This document shows, piece after piece, positions 45,778-54,600 of a stretch of DNA of 64,000 bases; position 1 is the stretch's first letter; each line of letters opens with the position of its first letter. The stretch comes from G965203045 sp965203045 (GTDB taxonomy: Bacteria; Pseudomonadota; Gammaproteobacteria; PS1; Pseudothioglobaceae), in the NCBI GenBank assembly GCA_965203045.1, contig OZ241850.1, positions 1,054,001 to 1,118,000 of the forward strand, read 5' to 3'. The notes under the pieces were generated by a model, which was not told the DNA's origin, made no database searches, and saw only the letters and a program-made list of their open reading frames with translations. The translations under genes were made by a program, and so were the position numbers.

Positions 45778-46426
45778 TTTTTTTAGGCAGTGTTGTGTTA
45801 AAGCCGTCAATATGTTCTTGTAGGTCTATATTAATTGTTGCATACATTGCATCTAGAATAACTTCTATGCCCTCCATTCTAGCCAATTTAGCAGCTGGGG
45901 CAAAATCGCTGTCGCCAGAAATAAGGACAATTTTTTTAACTAATTTTTTATAGGCAAGCGAGGCAACATCCAAGCCTATTTTCATATCCACTACTTTTTG
46001 TATAGCGTGGTAAACAATATCATTTTCATCTAAGGTTGTATTGTGGGGATTGGCGATTAAGTCTCTTTGTTTTTTGGGGCTTTTGACTCTCCAGCGCGCA
46101 TTTTTCTCATCTAAGCGACCTAGTCTTAGGGCAACATTTCGGGTTTGCTTAAGTAGTGTATGTAAATCAAACCTAAATTGGGCTAAACTAGTTTCAGATA
46201 AATCAATTTCATCATTGGTGATGGGGTGTTTTATCTTTTTTATAAGTGGTGGACAATCGTAGAAAAAGATACGATAAAGTCGTTCTTGTTCCCTTTTATT
46301 GATATGTTTTAGGCAGTGAGTGAGTAAGTCTTTAGTGATTTTTTTTGCCTCATTTTGCCTGCCAAAACGCCATTTGTAACGTTTTAGATAAAAACCGCCA
46401 TCTACCAAGATTGCAACATCTCTCAT
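45746..46426 (-). CDS. NYN-domain (PIN-like) ribonuclease family protein
   Basis: 226 residues. VAILVDGGFYLKRY (about 4-17), IFFYDCPP, DVASLAYKKLVKKIVLISGDSDFAPAAKLARMEG and VILDAMYA give the conserved acidic residues of the NYN/LabA (DUF88) fold, predicted to be a metal-dependent RNase. It has a clear Shine-Dalgarno (AAGGAG, 6 nt from ATG) and a strong sigma70 promoter plus hairpin upstream. It overlaps tyrS by 32 nt. The cellular target is unknown. Confidence 0.8.
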   Translation of the reverse strand: MRDVAILVDGGFYLKRYKWRFGRQNEAKKITKDLLTHCLKHINKREQERLYRIFFYDCPPLIKKIKHPITNDEIDLSETSLAQFRFDLHTLLKQTRNVALRLGRLDEKNARWRVKSPKKQRDLIANPHNTTLDENDIVYHAIQKVVDMKIGLDVASLAYKKLVKKIVLISGDSDFAPAAKLARMEGIEVILDAMYATINIDLQEHIDGFNTTLPKKNEFNTATEDY

Positions 46427-46458
46427 AAATACTCCTTATAAGTGTTGATTTATAAAAA

Positions 46459-46512
46459 AATCCAGAGGCTCGGCAAAAACCTAATTAGCGGTTGCGCTTA
46501 CTGCTCTGGATT
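46459..46512 (-). terminator. Terminator-like leader hairpin or short sRNA ahead of the NYN gene
   Basis: AATCCAGAG and CTCTGGATT form a 9-bp outer stem, with an inner pairing GCAACC/GGTTTTTGC. On the minus strand a run of T (46452-46458) follows immediately. It starts only about 7 nt after the predicted transcription start. It may be an attenuator, or it may end a ~70-nt small RNA with read-through into the NYN gene. Confidence 0.6.
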
Positions 46513-46525
46513 GTGTATAGAGGCA

Positions 46526-46553
46526 ATTATACCTAATACAATAGCTCTGTCAA
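46526..46553 (-). promoter_or_regulatory. Near-consensus sigma70 promoter upstream of the NYN-tyrS genes
   Basis: On the minus strand TTGACA (46548-46553), a 16-bp spacer and TATAAT (46526-46531). The transcript would begin near 46519, a few nucleotides before the hairpin at 46459-46512. Confidence 0.75.
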
Positions 46554-46667
46554 GCAAAACTCACATAATAAACTTTTATTCTTGCTACATTGACTTTATC
46601 ACATTGTAAAAATCACCCTTAAGTTTAAGTGGTGTTTATTTTAACTAAAAGTTGGTAACTAATTAGT

Positions 46668-47915
46668 TTAAGGGCGGGTTTGTCCATCGCCAAGCACAAT
46701 ATATTTTTGGCTGGTCAAGCCTTCTAAACCCACTGGGCCTCTGGCGTGAATTTTATCGGTGCTAATGCCAATTTCAGCGCCCAAGCCATATTCAAAACCA
46801 TCGGCAAAACCAGTAGAAGCATTGACCATCACTGAGCTGGAATCTACTTGGGATAAAAAAAGTTTAGCGCGGTTAATATTTTGGGTAATTATACTATCGG
46901 TATGTCTAGAGCCATATTGTTCAATATGTGCTATTGCCTCGTCTATACCGACTACAATACGTACTGATAAAATCGGCGCTAGATATTCTGTATACCAATC
47001 CTTATCTGTTGCTGGTGATATATGATTGGCAAAAGCGCGTGTTTTTTCACAACCTCTTAACTCAACTCCTTTTTGCTTATATTGCTTTATTAGTTTAGGC
47101 ATTACTTTATCAGCCGTATCCTTATGGACTAGTAAAGTCTCAGTAGCATTACATACTCCATAGCGCCTAGTTTTAGCGTTGATAGCTATACTAACGGCTT
47201 TGTCAATATCGGCGAATTTGTCAATATAGGTATGACAAACACCGTCTAAATGCTTAATAATCGGCACACGAGCGCTTTTACTAACCGCCTCTATTAAACC
47301 TTTGCCACCACGGGGAATAATTACATCAATCAGCCCTGTTGCTTGTGTCATTTGGTTTACAATAGAACGTTCAGTGCTATTGATAAATTGGGCGCAATTT
47401 TTATCTAATCCCATTTTAATCAAGCCACTTTTAACACAGTCAAACAAAGCTAAATTAGAATTTAACGCCTCTTTACCGCCGCGCAAAATAGCAGCATTGC
47501 CAGACTTAATGCACAAAGCAGCAGCATCAATGGTAACATTGGGTCTAGCTTCATAAATAATACCAACTACCCCAAGCGCTACACGCATTTTGCCCACTTG
47601 AATACCGCTAGGGCGGTAGTTTAAATGACTAATTTCCCCTATTGGGTCGGCTAGGGCGATAATTTGTTTAAGACTTGTAATAATACTATCAATACGTTTG
47701 TTATCTAGTAAGAGTCTATCCAATAATGCTTTGTTTAAATTATTTTCCTTCCCAGATTGAATATCTTTTTTATTAGCAGCAACAATAGCTGCTCTGCTAT
47801 TATCAATTAAATTTGTAATTGCTAATAAAGTATCATTTTTAGTAGCGCTGCTGGCAGCGCGCAAAACTTTGCTCGCTTGCTTAGCGTTAGTTGCTATTTT
47901 TGTTAAGGATTCCAT
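46668..47915 (-). CDS. proA: Gamma-glutamyl phosphate reductase
   Basis: A 415-residue NADPH-dependent enzyme of proline synthesis. GVVGIIYEARPNVTIDAAALCIKSGNAAILRGGKEA (in order from about residue 113), IIPRGGKGLIEAV, YGVCNATETLLV with the catalytic Cys, and GLGAEIGISTDKIHARGPVGLEGLTSQKY are diagnostic. Its start overlaps the holA 3' end by 13 nt, part of the lptE-holA-proA run. Confidence 0.97.
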   Translation of the reverse strand: MESLTKIATNAKQASKVLRAASSATKNDTLLAITNLIDNSRAAIVAANKKDIQSGKENNLNKALLDRLLLDNKRIDSIITSLKQIIALADPIGEISHLNYRPSGIQVGKMRVALGVVGIIYEARPNVTIDAAALCIKSGNAAILRGGKEALNSNLALFDCVKSGLIKMGLDKNCAQFINSTERSIVNQMTQATGLIDVIIPRGGKGLIEAVSKSARVPIIKHLDGVCHTYIDKFADIDKAVSIAINAKTRRYGVCNATETLLVHKDTADKVMPKLIKQYKQKGVELRGCEKTRAFANHISPATDKDWYTEYLAPILSVRIVVGIDEAIAHIEQYGSRHTDSIITQNINRAKLFLSQVDSSSVMVNASTGFADGFEYGLGAEIGISTDKIHARGPVGLEGLTSQKYIVLGDGQTRP

Positions 47916-48916
47916 ATTTTATGCCCCGCTAAATTAAGTAATAATACCAATAAACCGTGCCAAACAGCTTTTGTATTATAAACTCCGCGCCCTTTTGCGC
48001 TACGTTCAAGCCGTCCTAATTGGAGAATAGATTTTTGCAGGCTAGCGCGATTATGCCGTCTTAAAGCCTTTTTTAGCGACTCGTTCTTTTCTTTATTTCT
48101 AAAAAAATTATATCCTCTTAAGTCTGGTTGGGCTTGGACTACATTAGTTGCTATTTTAGTCAGGGCTTTTAGTTCTTTGTTAATAGTGTTGATTAAATAT
48201 AGCGCCTCAATACCACTGCTTTGCAAACTGCTATAAATTTTAATAATTTGCTCCATACTGCCATCTAAGGCGGCATTTACGAGGTGATAAGGTTGGTATT
48301 TTGATTGTTGGGCTAAATGAGCTTGATAGTCCTTGATATTAACTTTACCGTTTGGGTATTGTAATTTTAGTTTTTCTAATTCTTGACTAAGGGCTAGCAG
48401 GTTGCCTGTATTGTGATACAACAGTGTTGAGACCAGTTCTTCTTCATTAGCAATACCAATATTTTTCATTTTTGCAAGCAGCCATGTTTTAACCTCTTTT
48501 GGACTTAATTCGTAATGACCAATTACAAGTGTTTGTTCTTGTAGCCGCCCCCACCATTTAGAATTCTTTTGCGCTTTAGTTACAACACCAATACTGGCGG
48601 TGATAATAACATCATCGCTCATAGTTGCTATTAAATCTGAAAATCGCTCTCTAATTTTAGTAAAATTACTAATATAGCATTGAATTAGCCTTTGTTTGGT
48701 GAATAAGGGTTGTGATTGGCATTCTTGGATTAAAGGCGACCAATCAAAGTTATCATCAATATCAAACCTAATCTTTTCGTTAAATCCATAACTTTTAACC
48801 GTTTGCCAAATTAACTCTTGGCTTTCTACTAGCAGCATCGGTTCATTACCAAACAAAATATAGCGCCTCTGGTCGCGGTCCAAGTGATCTGGTTTAAGAT
48901 AATACGCCCCAATCAT
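47903..48916 (-). CDS. holA: DNA polymerase III delta subunit
   Basis: A 337-residue clamp-loader subunit that opens the beta clamp. The N-terminal YYLKPDHLDRDQRRYILFGNEPMLLVES carries the FGNEP clamp-interaction region typical of HolA. The middle lacks a Walker motif, as expected, and the C-terminal SLQKSILQLGRLERSAKG helix region and final WHGLLVLLLNLAG fit. The start overlaps lptE by 4 nt. Its place between lptE and proA is the usual gammaproteobacterial order. Confidence 0.92.
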   Translation of the reverse strand: MIGAYYLKPDHLDRDQRRYILFGNEPMLLVESQELIWQTVKSYGFNEKIRFDIDDNFDWSPLIQECQSQPLFTKQRLIQCYISNFTKIRERFSDLIATMSDDVIITASIGVVTKAQKNSKWWGRLQEQTLVIGHYELSPKEVKTWLLAKMKNIGIANEEELVSTLLYHNTGNLLALSQELEKLKLQYPNGKVNIKDYQAHLAQQSKYQPYHLVNAALDGSMEQIIKIYSSLQSSGIEALYLINTINKELKALTKIATNVVQAQPDLRGYNFFRNKEKNESLKKALRRHNRASLQKSILQLGRLERSAKGRGVYNTKAVWHGLLVLLLNLAGHKIWNP

Positions 48917-49350
48917 AATTGCAGAATTGCTAATTGTTTTACTAGCCGTCTTGCTAAAATTTTGCGTAAATCTTGATATTCTGCTTGTTGTTGTAATTGG
49001 TTAGCAAGATAGGTCTTATTATCAAGGCTAAAACTACTCTGGCTAAGTTTAGTATCTAGCAATAATTTAGGACCATGATAAACTCTAACCTCAACAGCAA
49101 GCAACAGCCGATAACTGCTAGCACTACCGCCTCTATAACTGTTTGTGATTCTTTTAGTTTTTTCCTCGCTTAGTTCAATTTTTAGTGTTTGTGGAAGATT
49201 GGGATTTAAGTGTTGTTTTAACGTATCGGCAAACAAATGACCTTCAGTGGCAACAATTTTAGCATTAACACCAGTAGCAGCAATGCTAGATTTCTGCAAA
49301 GAGCAAGCGCTTAGCAGTATTAAACTCAATAAAGTTAGATATAGTCGCAT
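48913..49350 (-). CDS. lptE: LPS-assembly lipoprotein LptE
   Basis: A 145-residue lipoprotein: lipobox LLSAC with the modified Cys at about residue 16, after a hydrophobic signal. It is predicted to plug the LptD barrel in the outer membrane. The sequence is divergent, but NSYRGGSASSYRLLLAVEVRVY followed by an acidic/glutamine C-terminal helix, and the location immediately upstream of holA, match lptE (rlpB). leuS, its usual upstream neighbour, is replaced by divergent ftsH. Confidence 0.85.
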   Translation of the reverse strand: MRLYLTLLSLILLSACSLQKSSIAATGVNAKIVATEGHLFADTLKQHLNPNLPQTLKIELSEEKTKRITNSYRGGSASSYRLLLAVEVRVYHGPKLLLDTKLSQSSFSLDNKTYLANQLQQQAEYQDLRKILARRLVKQLAILQL

Positions 49351-49442
49351 CTTTATGAATTTTACTATTTTTAACTTGAATAATTAGACTATTTACACCA
49401 TATCAGGTATACTAGTGATATTTATATGGTATTTAATTCAAT

Positions 49443-51389
49443 ATGGGCAAAAGTTTATTATTATGGTTGATGCTAGGGATAATGTTTACCTCGGCATTTG
49501 AATATTTTAAAGAACGCAAAGAAAATCAGGTAATTGATTATTCTACTTTTATTCAAAATGTCAAGCAAGGTGATGTTAGCCAAGTGACCATTCAAGGTAA
49601 TACAATTTCTGGCATTAGCGGCGCTGGTCAGTTTTTTAAAACCTACAATCCGGGTGATTTGGGTTTAATGGGCGACCTGCTAGATAATGATGTGGTTGTC
49701 AAAAGTAAACCAGTTGAAAGAGATGGATTTTTAAAGCAATTATTTCTCTCTGTTGCCCCTATTTTGCTAATAGTTGGCTTGCTAATGTATAGTATGCGCG
49801 GCACTGCTGGGGCTATAGGTAAAAATCCGCTAAGTATGGGACGTTCCAAAGCGCGGCTTATCAACAATAAAAGTAACAATATTAGTTTTGCAGATGTTGC
49901 TGGGGCTGATGAAGCTAAAGAAGAGGTGGGGGAGATTGTAGATTTTTTAAAAGATCCGAAAAAGTTTGAAAAAATTGGTGGTCGTATTCCTCGTGGGGTG
50001 ATGATGGTGGGCCCTCCCGGGACTGGCAAAACTTTAATTGCTAAAGCCATTGCTGGTGAGGCTGAAGTGCCGTTTTTCTTTATATCAGGCTCAGATTTTG
50101 TAGAAATGTTTGTTGGTGTTGGCGCTTCTCGGGTGCGTGATATGTTTGAACAAGCTAAAAAGCAAGCCCCGTGCATTATTTTTATTGACGAGATTGATGC
50201 AGTTGGTCGCCAACGCGGCGCTGGTATGGGTGGTGGCAATGACGAACGTGAACAAACTCTTAATCAGCTATTAGTGGAGATGGACGGTTTTGACCCTAAT
50301 ACTGGCATTATTATTATTGCCGCTACCAACCGTCCTGATGTGCTTGACCCAGCGTTGTTGCGCCCCGGTCGTTTTGATAGACAAGTAACTGTTGGTCTTC
50401 CCGATATTCATGGTCGTGATGAAATTTTAAAAGTCCATATCAAGTCATTGCCGATTGCTAAAAATGTTAAAACCACCGATATCGCCCGCGGCACGCCGGG
50501 TTTTTCTGGAGCTGATTTAGCAAATTTAGCTAATGAAGCCGCCTTAATTGCCGCTAGAATAGGGAAAAAGCTAGTTGGTATGGCTGAGTTTGAAACCGCA
50601 AAAGATAAAATTATGATGGGTTCTGAGCGCAAAAGCATGATGATGAGCGCAGAAGAGAAAAAAATGACCGCTTTTCACGAAGCTGGTCATGCTATTGTTG
50701 GTCGTCTATGTCCAGAACACGACCCAGTTTATAAGGTAAGTATTATTCCCAGAGGACGCGCCTTAGGCGTCACTATGTTTTTGCCAGAAAAAGATGAACA
50801 CAGCATTTCTAAACGTAAGCTTAATAGTAAAATTGCCGCTTTGTTTGGAGGTCGTATAGCCGAAGAGTTGATTTATGGCAAGGATAATGTTACTACTGGC
50901 GCTAGTAATGATATTGAACACGCTACCGACCTTGCTCATAAAATGGTCAAGCTCTGGGGCTTATCAGAAAAAATGGGACCTATGGCTTACGGCGAAGAAG
51001 AGGGGGAGGTGTTCTTGGGGCGTCAGGTTACCAAACACAAGCACATCTCTGAAGAAACCTTTAAAAAAGTAGACATAGAAGTGCGTAAAATTATTGATAC
51101 CAATTATAAAGTTGCTTACAATATTCTCAATGAAAATTTAGATATCTTGCACTGTATGGCAGATGCCTTAGTGCAATATGAAACCATTGACAAGCAACAA
51201 ATTGATGACCTAATGGCAAGAAAACCAATACGTGAGGCTGCCACTATTGTTGATTCTGAGGAAGTATCCACTGAATTAGGCAAGGGCGCGCAGTCTAAGG
51301 AAAGTGGGAAAAGCAATAAAGGCAGAAAAATCAATGTTAATTTAAGACCTAAAGATTTTATTCCTAAAACCGCAAGGATTAGGCATTAA
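49443..51389 (+). CDS. ftsH: ATP-dependent zinc metalloprotease FtsH
   Basis: A 648-residue membrane AAA+ protease that degrades misfolded membrane proteins, LpxC and sigma32. TM segments are at about 3-20 and 101-118, with a periplasmic domain between. Walker A GPPGTGKT is at 190-197, Walker B IIFIDEIDAVGRQRG near 245-259, SRH ATNRPDVLDPALLRPGR near 294-310, and the zinc site HEAGH at 412-416. It is divergent from lptE. rlmE/folP, frequent partners, are not in view; a surface-protein gene follows. Confidence 0.98.
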   Translation: MGKSLLLWLMLGIMFTSAFEYFKERKENQVIDYSTFIQNVKQGDVSQVTIQGNTISGISGAGQFFKTYNPGDLGLMGDLLDNDVVVKSKPVERDGFLKQLFLSVAPILLIVGLLMYSMRGTAGAIGKNPLSMGRSKARLINNKSNNISFADVAGADEAKEEVGEIVDFLKDPKKFEKIGGRIPRGVMMVGPPGTGKTLIAKAIAGEAEVPFFFISGSDFVEMFVGVGASRVRDMFEQAKKQAPCIIFIDEIDAVGRQRGAGMGGGNDEREQTLNQLLVEMDGFDPNTGIIIIAATNRPDVLDPALLRPGRFDRQVTVGLPDIHGRDEILKVHIKSLPIAKNVKTTDIARGTPGFSGADLANLANEAALIAARIGKKLVGMAEFETAKDKIMMGSERKSMMMSAEEKKMTAFHEAGHAIVGRLCPEHDPVYKVSIIPRGRALGVTMFLPEKDEHSISKRKLNSKIAALFGGRIAEELIYGKDNVTTGASNDIEHATDLAHKMVKLWGLSEKMGPMAYGEEEGEVFLGRQVTKHKHISEETFKKVDIEVRKIIDTNYKVAYNILNENLDILHCMADALVQYETIDKQQIDDLMARKPIREAATIVDSEEVSTELGKGAQSKESGKSNKGRKINVNLRPKDFIPKTARIRH

Positions 51390-51438
51390 CAATTTAACAA
51401 CAGCAATTCAAAGTTTATTAAAGTTTTTTATAGCCCTG

Positions 51439-51466
51439 CTTAACTACTGTTGCAATCGTAGTTAAG
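51439..51466 (+). terminator. Hairpin downstream of ftsH
   Basis: CTTAACTAC and GTAGTTAAG form a perfect 9-bp stem with a 10-nt loop, 50 nt after the ftsH stop. There is no immediate U tract (GCAAGTAAG follows), so termination is plausible but unproven. Confidence 0.4.
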
Positions 51467-51515
51467 GCAAGTAAGTATGGGGTTGTTGTTTTTAATAATT
51501 TTTTTTTAAAAATAC

Positions 51516-51543
51516 TTGACATTGATAAATCTTCTGGTATCAT
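51516..51543 (+). promoter_or_regulatory. Sigma70 promoter of the giant surface-protein gene
   Basis: TTGACA (51516-51521), a 16-bp spacer and TATCAT (51538-51543). Transcription would start near 51550 and give a leader of about 120 nt before the ATG at 51671. A second, extended -10-like TGGTATAAC lies at 51654-51662. Confidence 0.6.
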
Positions 51544-51550
51544 CAGCGCT

Positions 51551-51646
51551 ATGAACTTAGAAATAGCCCTAGTTATTGCTACTAGAGGTGGCAGCGTAAG
51601 TTACGAAGATAGCGCTTTTAAGCTGTCTCGTGGCTGTGTGTATTAA
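51551..51646 (+). other. Structured leader containing a 31-codon ORF
   Basis: The leader between the promoter and the giant gene holds an ATG-started 31-residue ORF (MNLEIALVIATRGG...CVY) whose ATG is almost at the predicted transcript 5' end. The same stretch has hairpins CTAGT/ACTAG (51569-51585) and AGATAGC/GCTGTCT (51607-51628). It may be a regulatory leader RNA or leader peptide; I match it to no known riboswitch family. Confidence 0.35.
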
Positions 51647-51670
51647 AACCTTATGGTATAACAAAAAATT

Positions 51671-54600
51671 ATGCGAACTATATTATCAAGAGTAACTGCC
51701 ACTGTCTTATTTTTACTGAGTTCATTATCAATTACAGCAAACACAGACCCCTTTAGTTTTGCTACGATAACAAATGCGACCCCAAGCACGCTAATTACTT
51801 CTAATATAGCAACCATTACTGGTTTTGACAGCACTATTAGCATTGGTATTGAAGGTGGGTCTTATACCATAGGCAACAGCGCCCCAACCGCAACTGAGGG
51901 GGCAATTACCTCAGGCGCTACCGTTGCTGTGCTAGTTTTATCTAGTAGCGAGTTTAACACTCAAACTGTTGCCACTTTAACTGTAGGTTCTGGGGCTAGT
52001 GCCACAAGGGCAATATTTAGTGTTACCACCAGACTTGACCCAGCTATAACTCCTAACTCTATTACCCTAACCTTAAGCGCGACCACTACTATTGCTGATA
52101 ATACTATAACTGTTACTGTAAGTGCTAGTAATTCTAGCGGGGCAATTGATATCGCTGAATTAGTGGCAACTGTAGTCTTAGCAGGCGCTGCTGTTTCAAC
52201 TAATGGCAATGAGATTACCTACACCCCTAGTGCTGCTGGCAATGAAACTATTAGTGTTATTAGTATAAATGGTATAGATGTTAGCGGTATTAGTGGCAGT
52301 AGCGCTACATTTGAGGTTACCCACGGCGCGCTTACTAGAATTGAACTAGAGCCACAAAACCCCACTTTTTTGGTAAATGGTGTAGATACAACTGGCGTTA
52401 CAATTACTGTCACTCTATATGATGCAAATAATAATTTGGTATTAACTGATACAGCTATTAGGTTTGCAGCATTAGGAGGAGGAGGTTTTGAAACTAAAAA
52501 TGGTAGGGCTTTAAGCGGAACAGGAACTGTTGAAGTACTTGAAAGTGAGCAAAGAACAGGCATTGTTACTATTGTGGCTGGCGGTATATCTGCTACGACT
52601 ACCGTTACTGCTATTGAGATAACAGATATAGGTTTTACAGGTGTTAGTGATACTGATGCTGATAGTCCTATAACTATTACTATAAGCGCTAGCAATACTG
52701 ACGGTGCAGTTGATATTAGTGAATTAGTGGCAACTGTAGTCTTAGCGGGCGCTGCTGTTTCAACTAATGGCAATGAGATAACCTACACCCCTAGTGCTGC
52801 TGGCAGCGAAACTATTAGTGTTATTAGCATCAATGGCGCAGACGCTAGCAGCCTTAGTGGCAATAGCGCTACATTTAGTGTTTTCCACGGCGCGCTTGCC
52901 AGAATTGGATTAGAACCACAAAACCCCACTTTTATAGTAGATGGCACAAATCTTAGTAGCATTACGATTGATATTACTTTATACGATGCTAATAATAATT
53001 TAATATTAGCTGAAACAGAAGTTTCTGTTGACATATCCGACTTTGGTAATACAAATCTCGATACAATATCAGGCGGTACAGCAACTATTAGCATAAGAAA
53101 CTCTCGTCAAGAAACAAGCGTTCTTATTGTTAGCGCTGGTGGTATATCTGCCACAACTACTGTCACTGCTGCTGAGATAGCGAATATAGGTTTTACAGGC
53201 ATTGGTAATACTAATACTAATAGTCCTATAATTATTACTATAAGTGTTACTGATTCTGTCGGCGATGCAATTGATATTAGTGAATTAGTGGCTACTGTAG
53301 TCCTAGCAGGCGCTGCTGTTTCAATTGAAGGCAACCAGATTACCTATACTCCCAGTGTTGCTGGTACTGAAATCATTAGTATTACTAGCATAAATGGTGT
53401 AGATGTTAGCAGCTTTGGTGGTAGTAGCGCCATGTTTAATGTTGTGGCGCCCGCGTCTCTTGGCGCCCCTGTTTTTACCAGCGTCCCAATTACTAGTGTT
53501 AGAGTTGGTAATTTATACCGATATAGTTTAAGTGCTAGCGATGATTATGGTAGCAACCTTATCTTTGGTGTTGTCCCAGAGACTTCATTACCAAGTTGGT
53601 TAGCTATTATTGATGCATTCGTAACCACTCTGGCAGGAGATGGTTTAGCAGGCAACGATAATGGCCCTACTAGCACAGCTAGTTTTAATCTTCCAATAGG
53701 TGTTGTAATTGACGCTAGTGGTAATATTGTCGTTGCTGATAGAAATAATCACCGCATTCGCGGCATTACCTCAGATGGCACAGTAACAACTATTGCTGGT
53801 AGTAGTGTTGGTGTTGCTGATGGGGCTAGCGCCACAGCTGAATTTGACCAGCCAACAGGTGTTGCAATTGATGCTAGCGGTAATATTATTGTTGCTAGCG
53901 GCAGTCGTATTCGTAGCATTGGTACAAATGCTGTGGTAAGCACCATTGCTGGTGGTACTGAGCGGACTTTTATTGATGGCGCTAGCGCCACGGCTAGGTT
54001 TCGTTCTCCAATTAGTGTTGCCATTGATGCTAGTGGTAATATTATTATTGCTGATAGAGGCAATAATCGTATTCGCAGCCTTACTCTAGATGGCACAGTG
54101 ACTACCGTTGCTGGTGGTGATAGTGCTGGTTCTACTAATGGCGCTAGCGCCACAGCTAGATTTAGTGACCCAGCGGATGTTGCAATTGATGCTTCAGGCG
54201 ATATTATTGTTGCTGATAGGGGTAATCAACGCATTCGTAGAATTAGCGCAGATGGCACAGTAACGACTATTGCTGGCAGGGACGCTGGTTCTACTGATGG
54301 GGCTAGTTCTACAGCTATGTTTAATTCCCCAACGGCTGTTGCAGTTGATGCTTTTGGCAATATTATTGTTGCTGATAGAGGTAATAACCGCATTCGCAGC
54401 ATTGCCCCAGATGGGACAGTAAGCACTATTGCTGGTAGTGGTCTTGGTTCTACTGATGGGGCTAGCGGGACTGCTATGTTTAGGTTTCCAACAGGTGTTG
54501 CAGTTGATGCTCTGGGTAATATTGTTGTTGCCGACGGTAGTAATAACCGCATTCGTAAAATTGATAGAAATAACCTTATAGGTACTCCCAGTTGTGGTGA

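Noticed and set aside
49643..50239. Minus-strand 198-codon ORF within ftsH
   Set aside because: It is antisense to the conserved AAA+ region of FtsH, proline/serine rich, with no recognisable domain.
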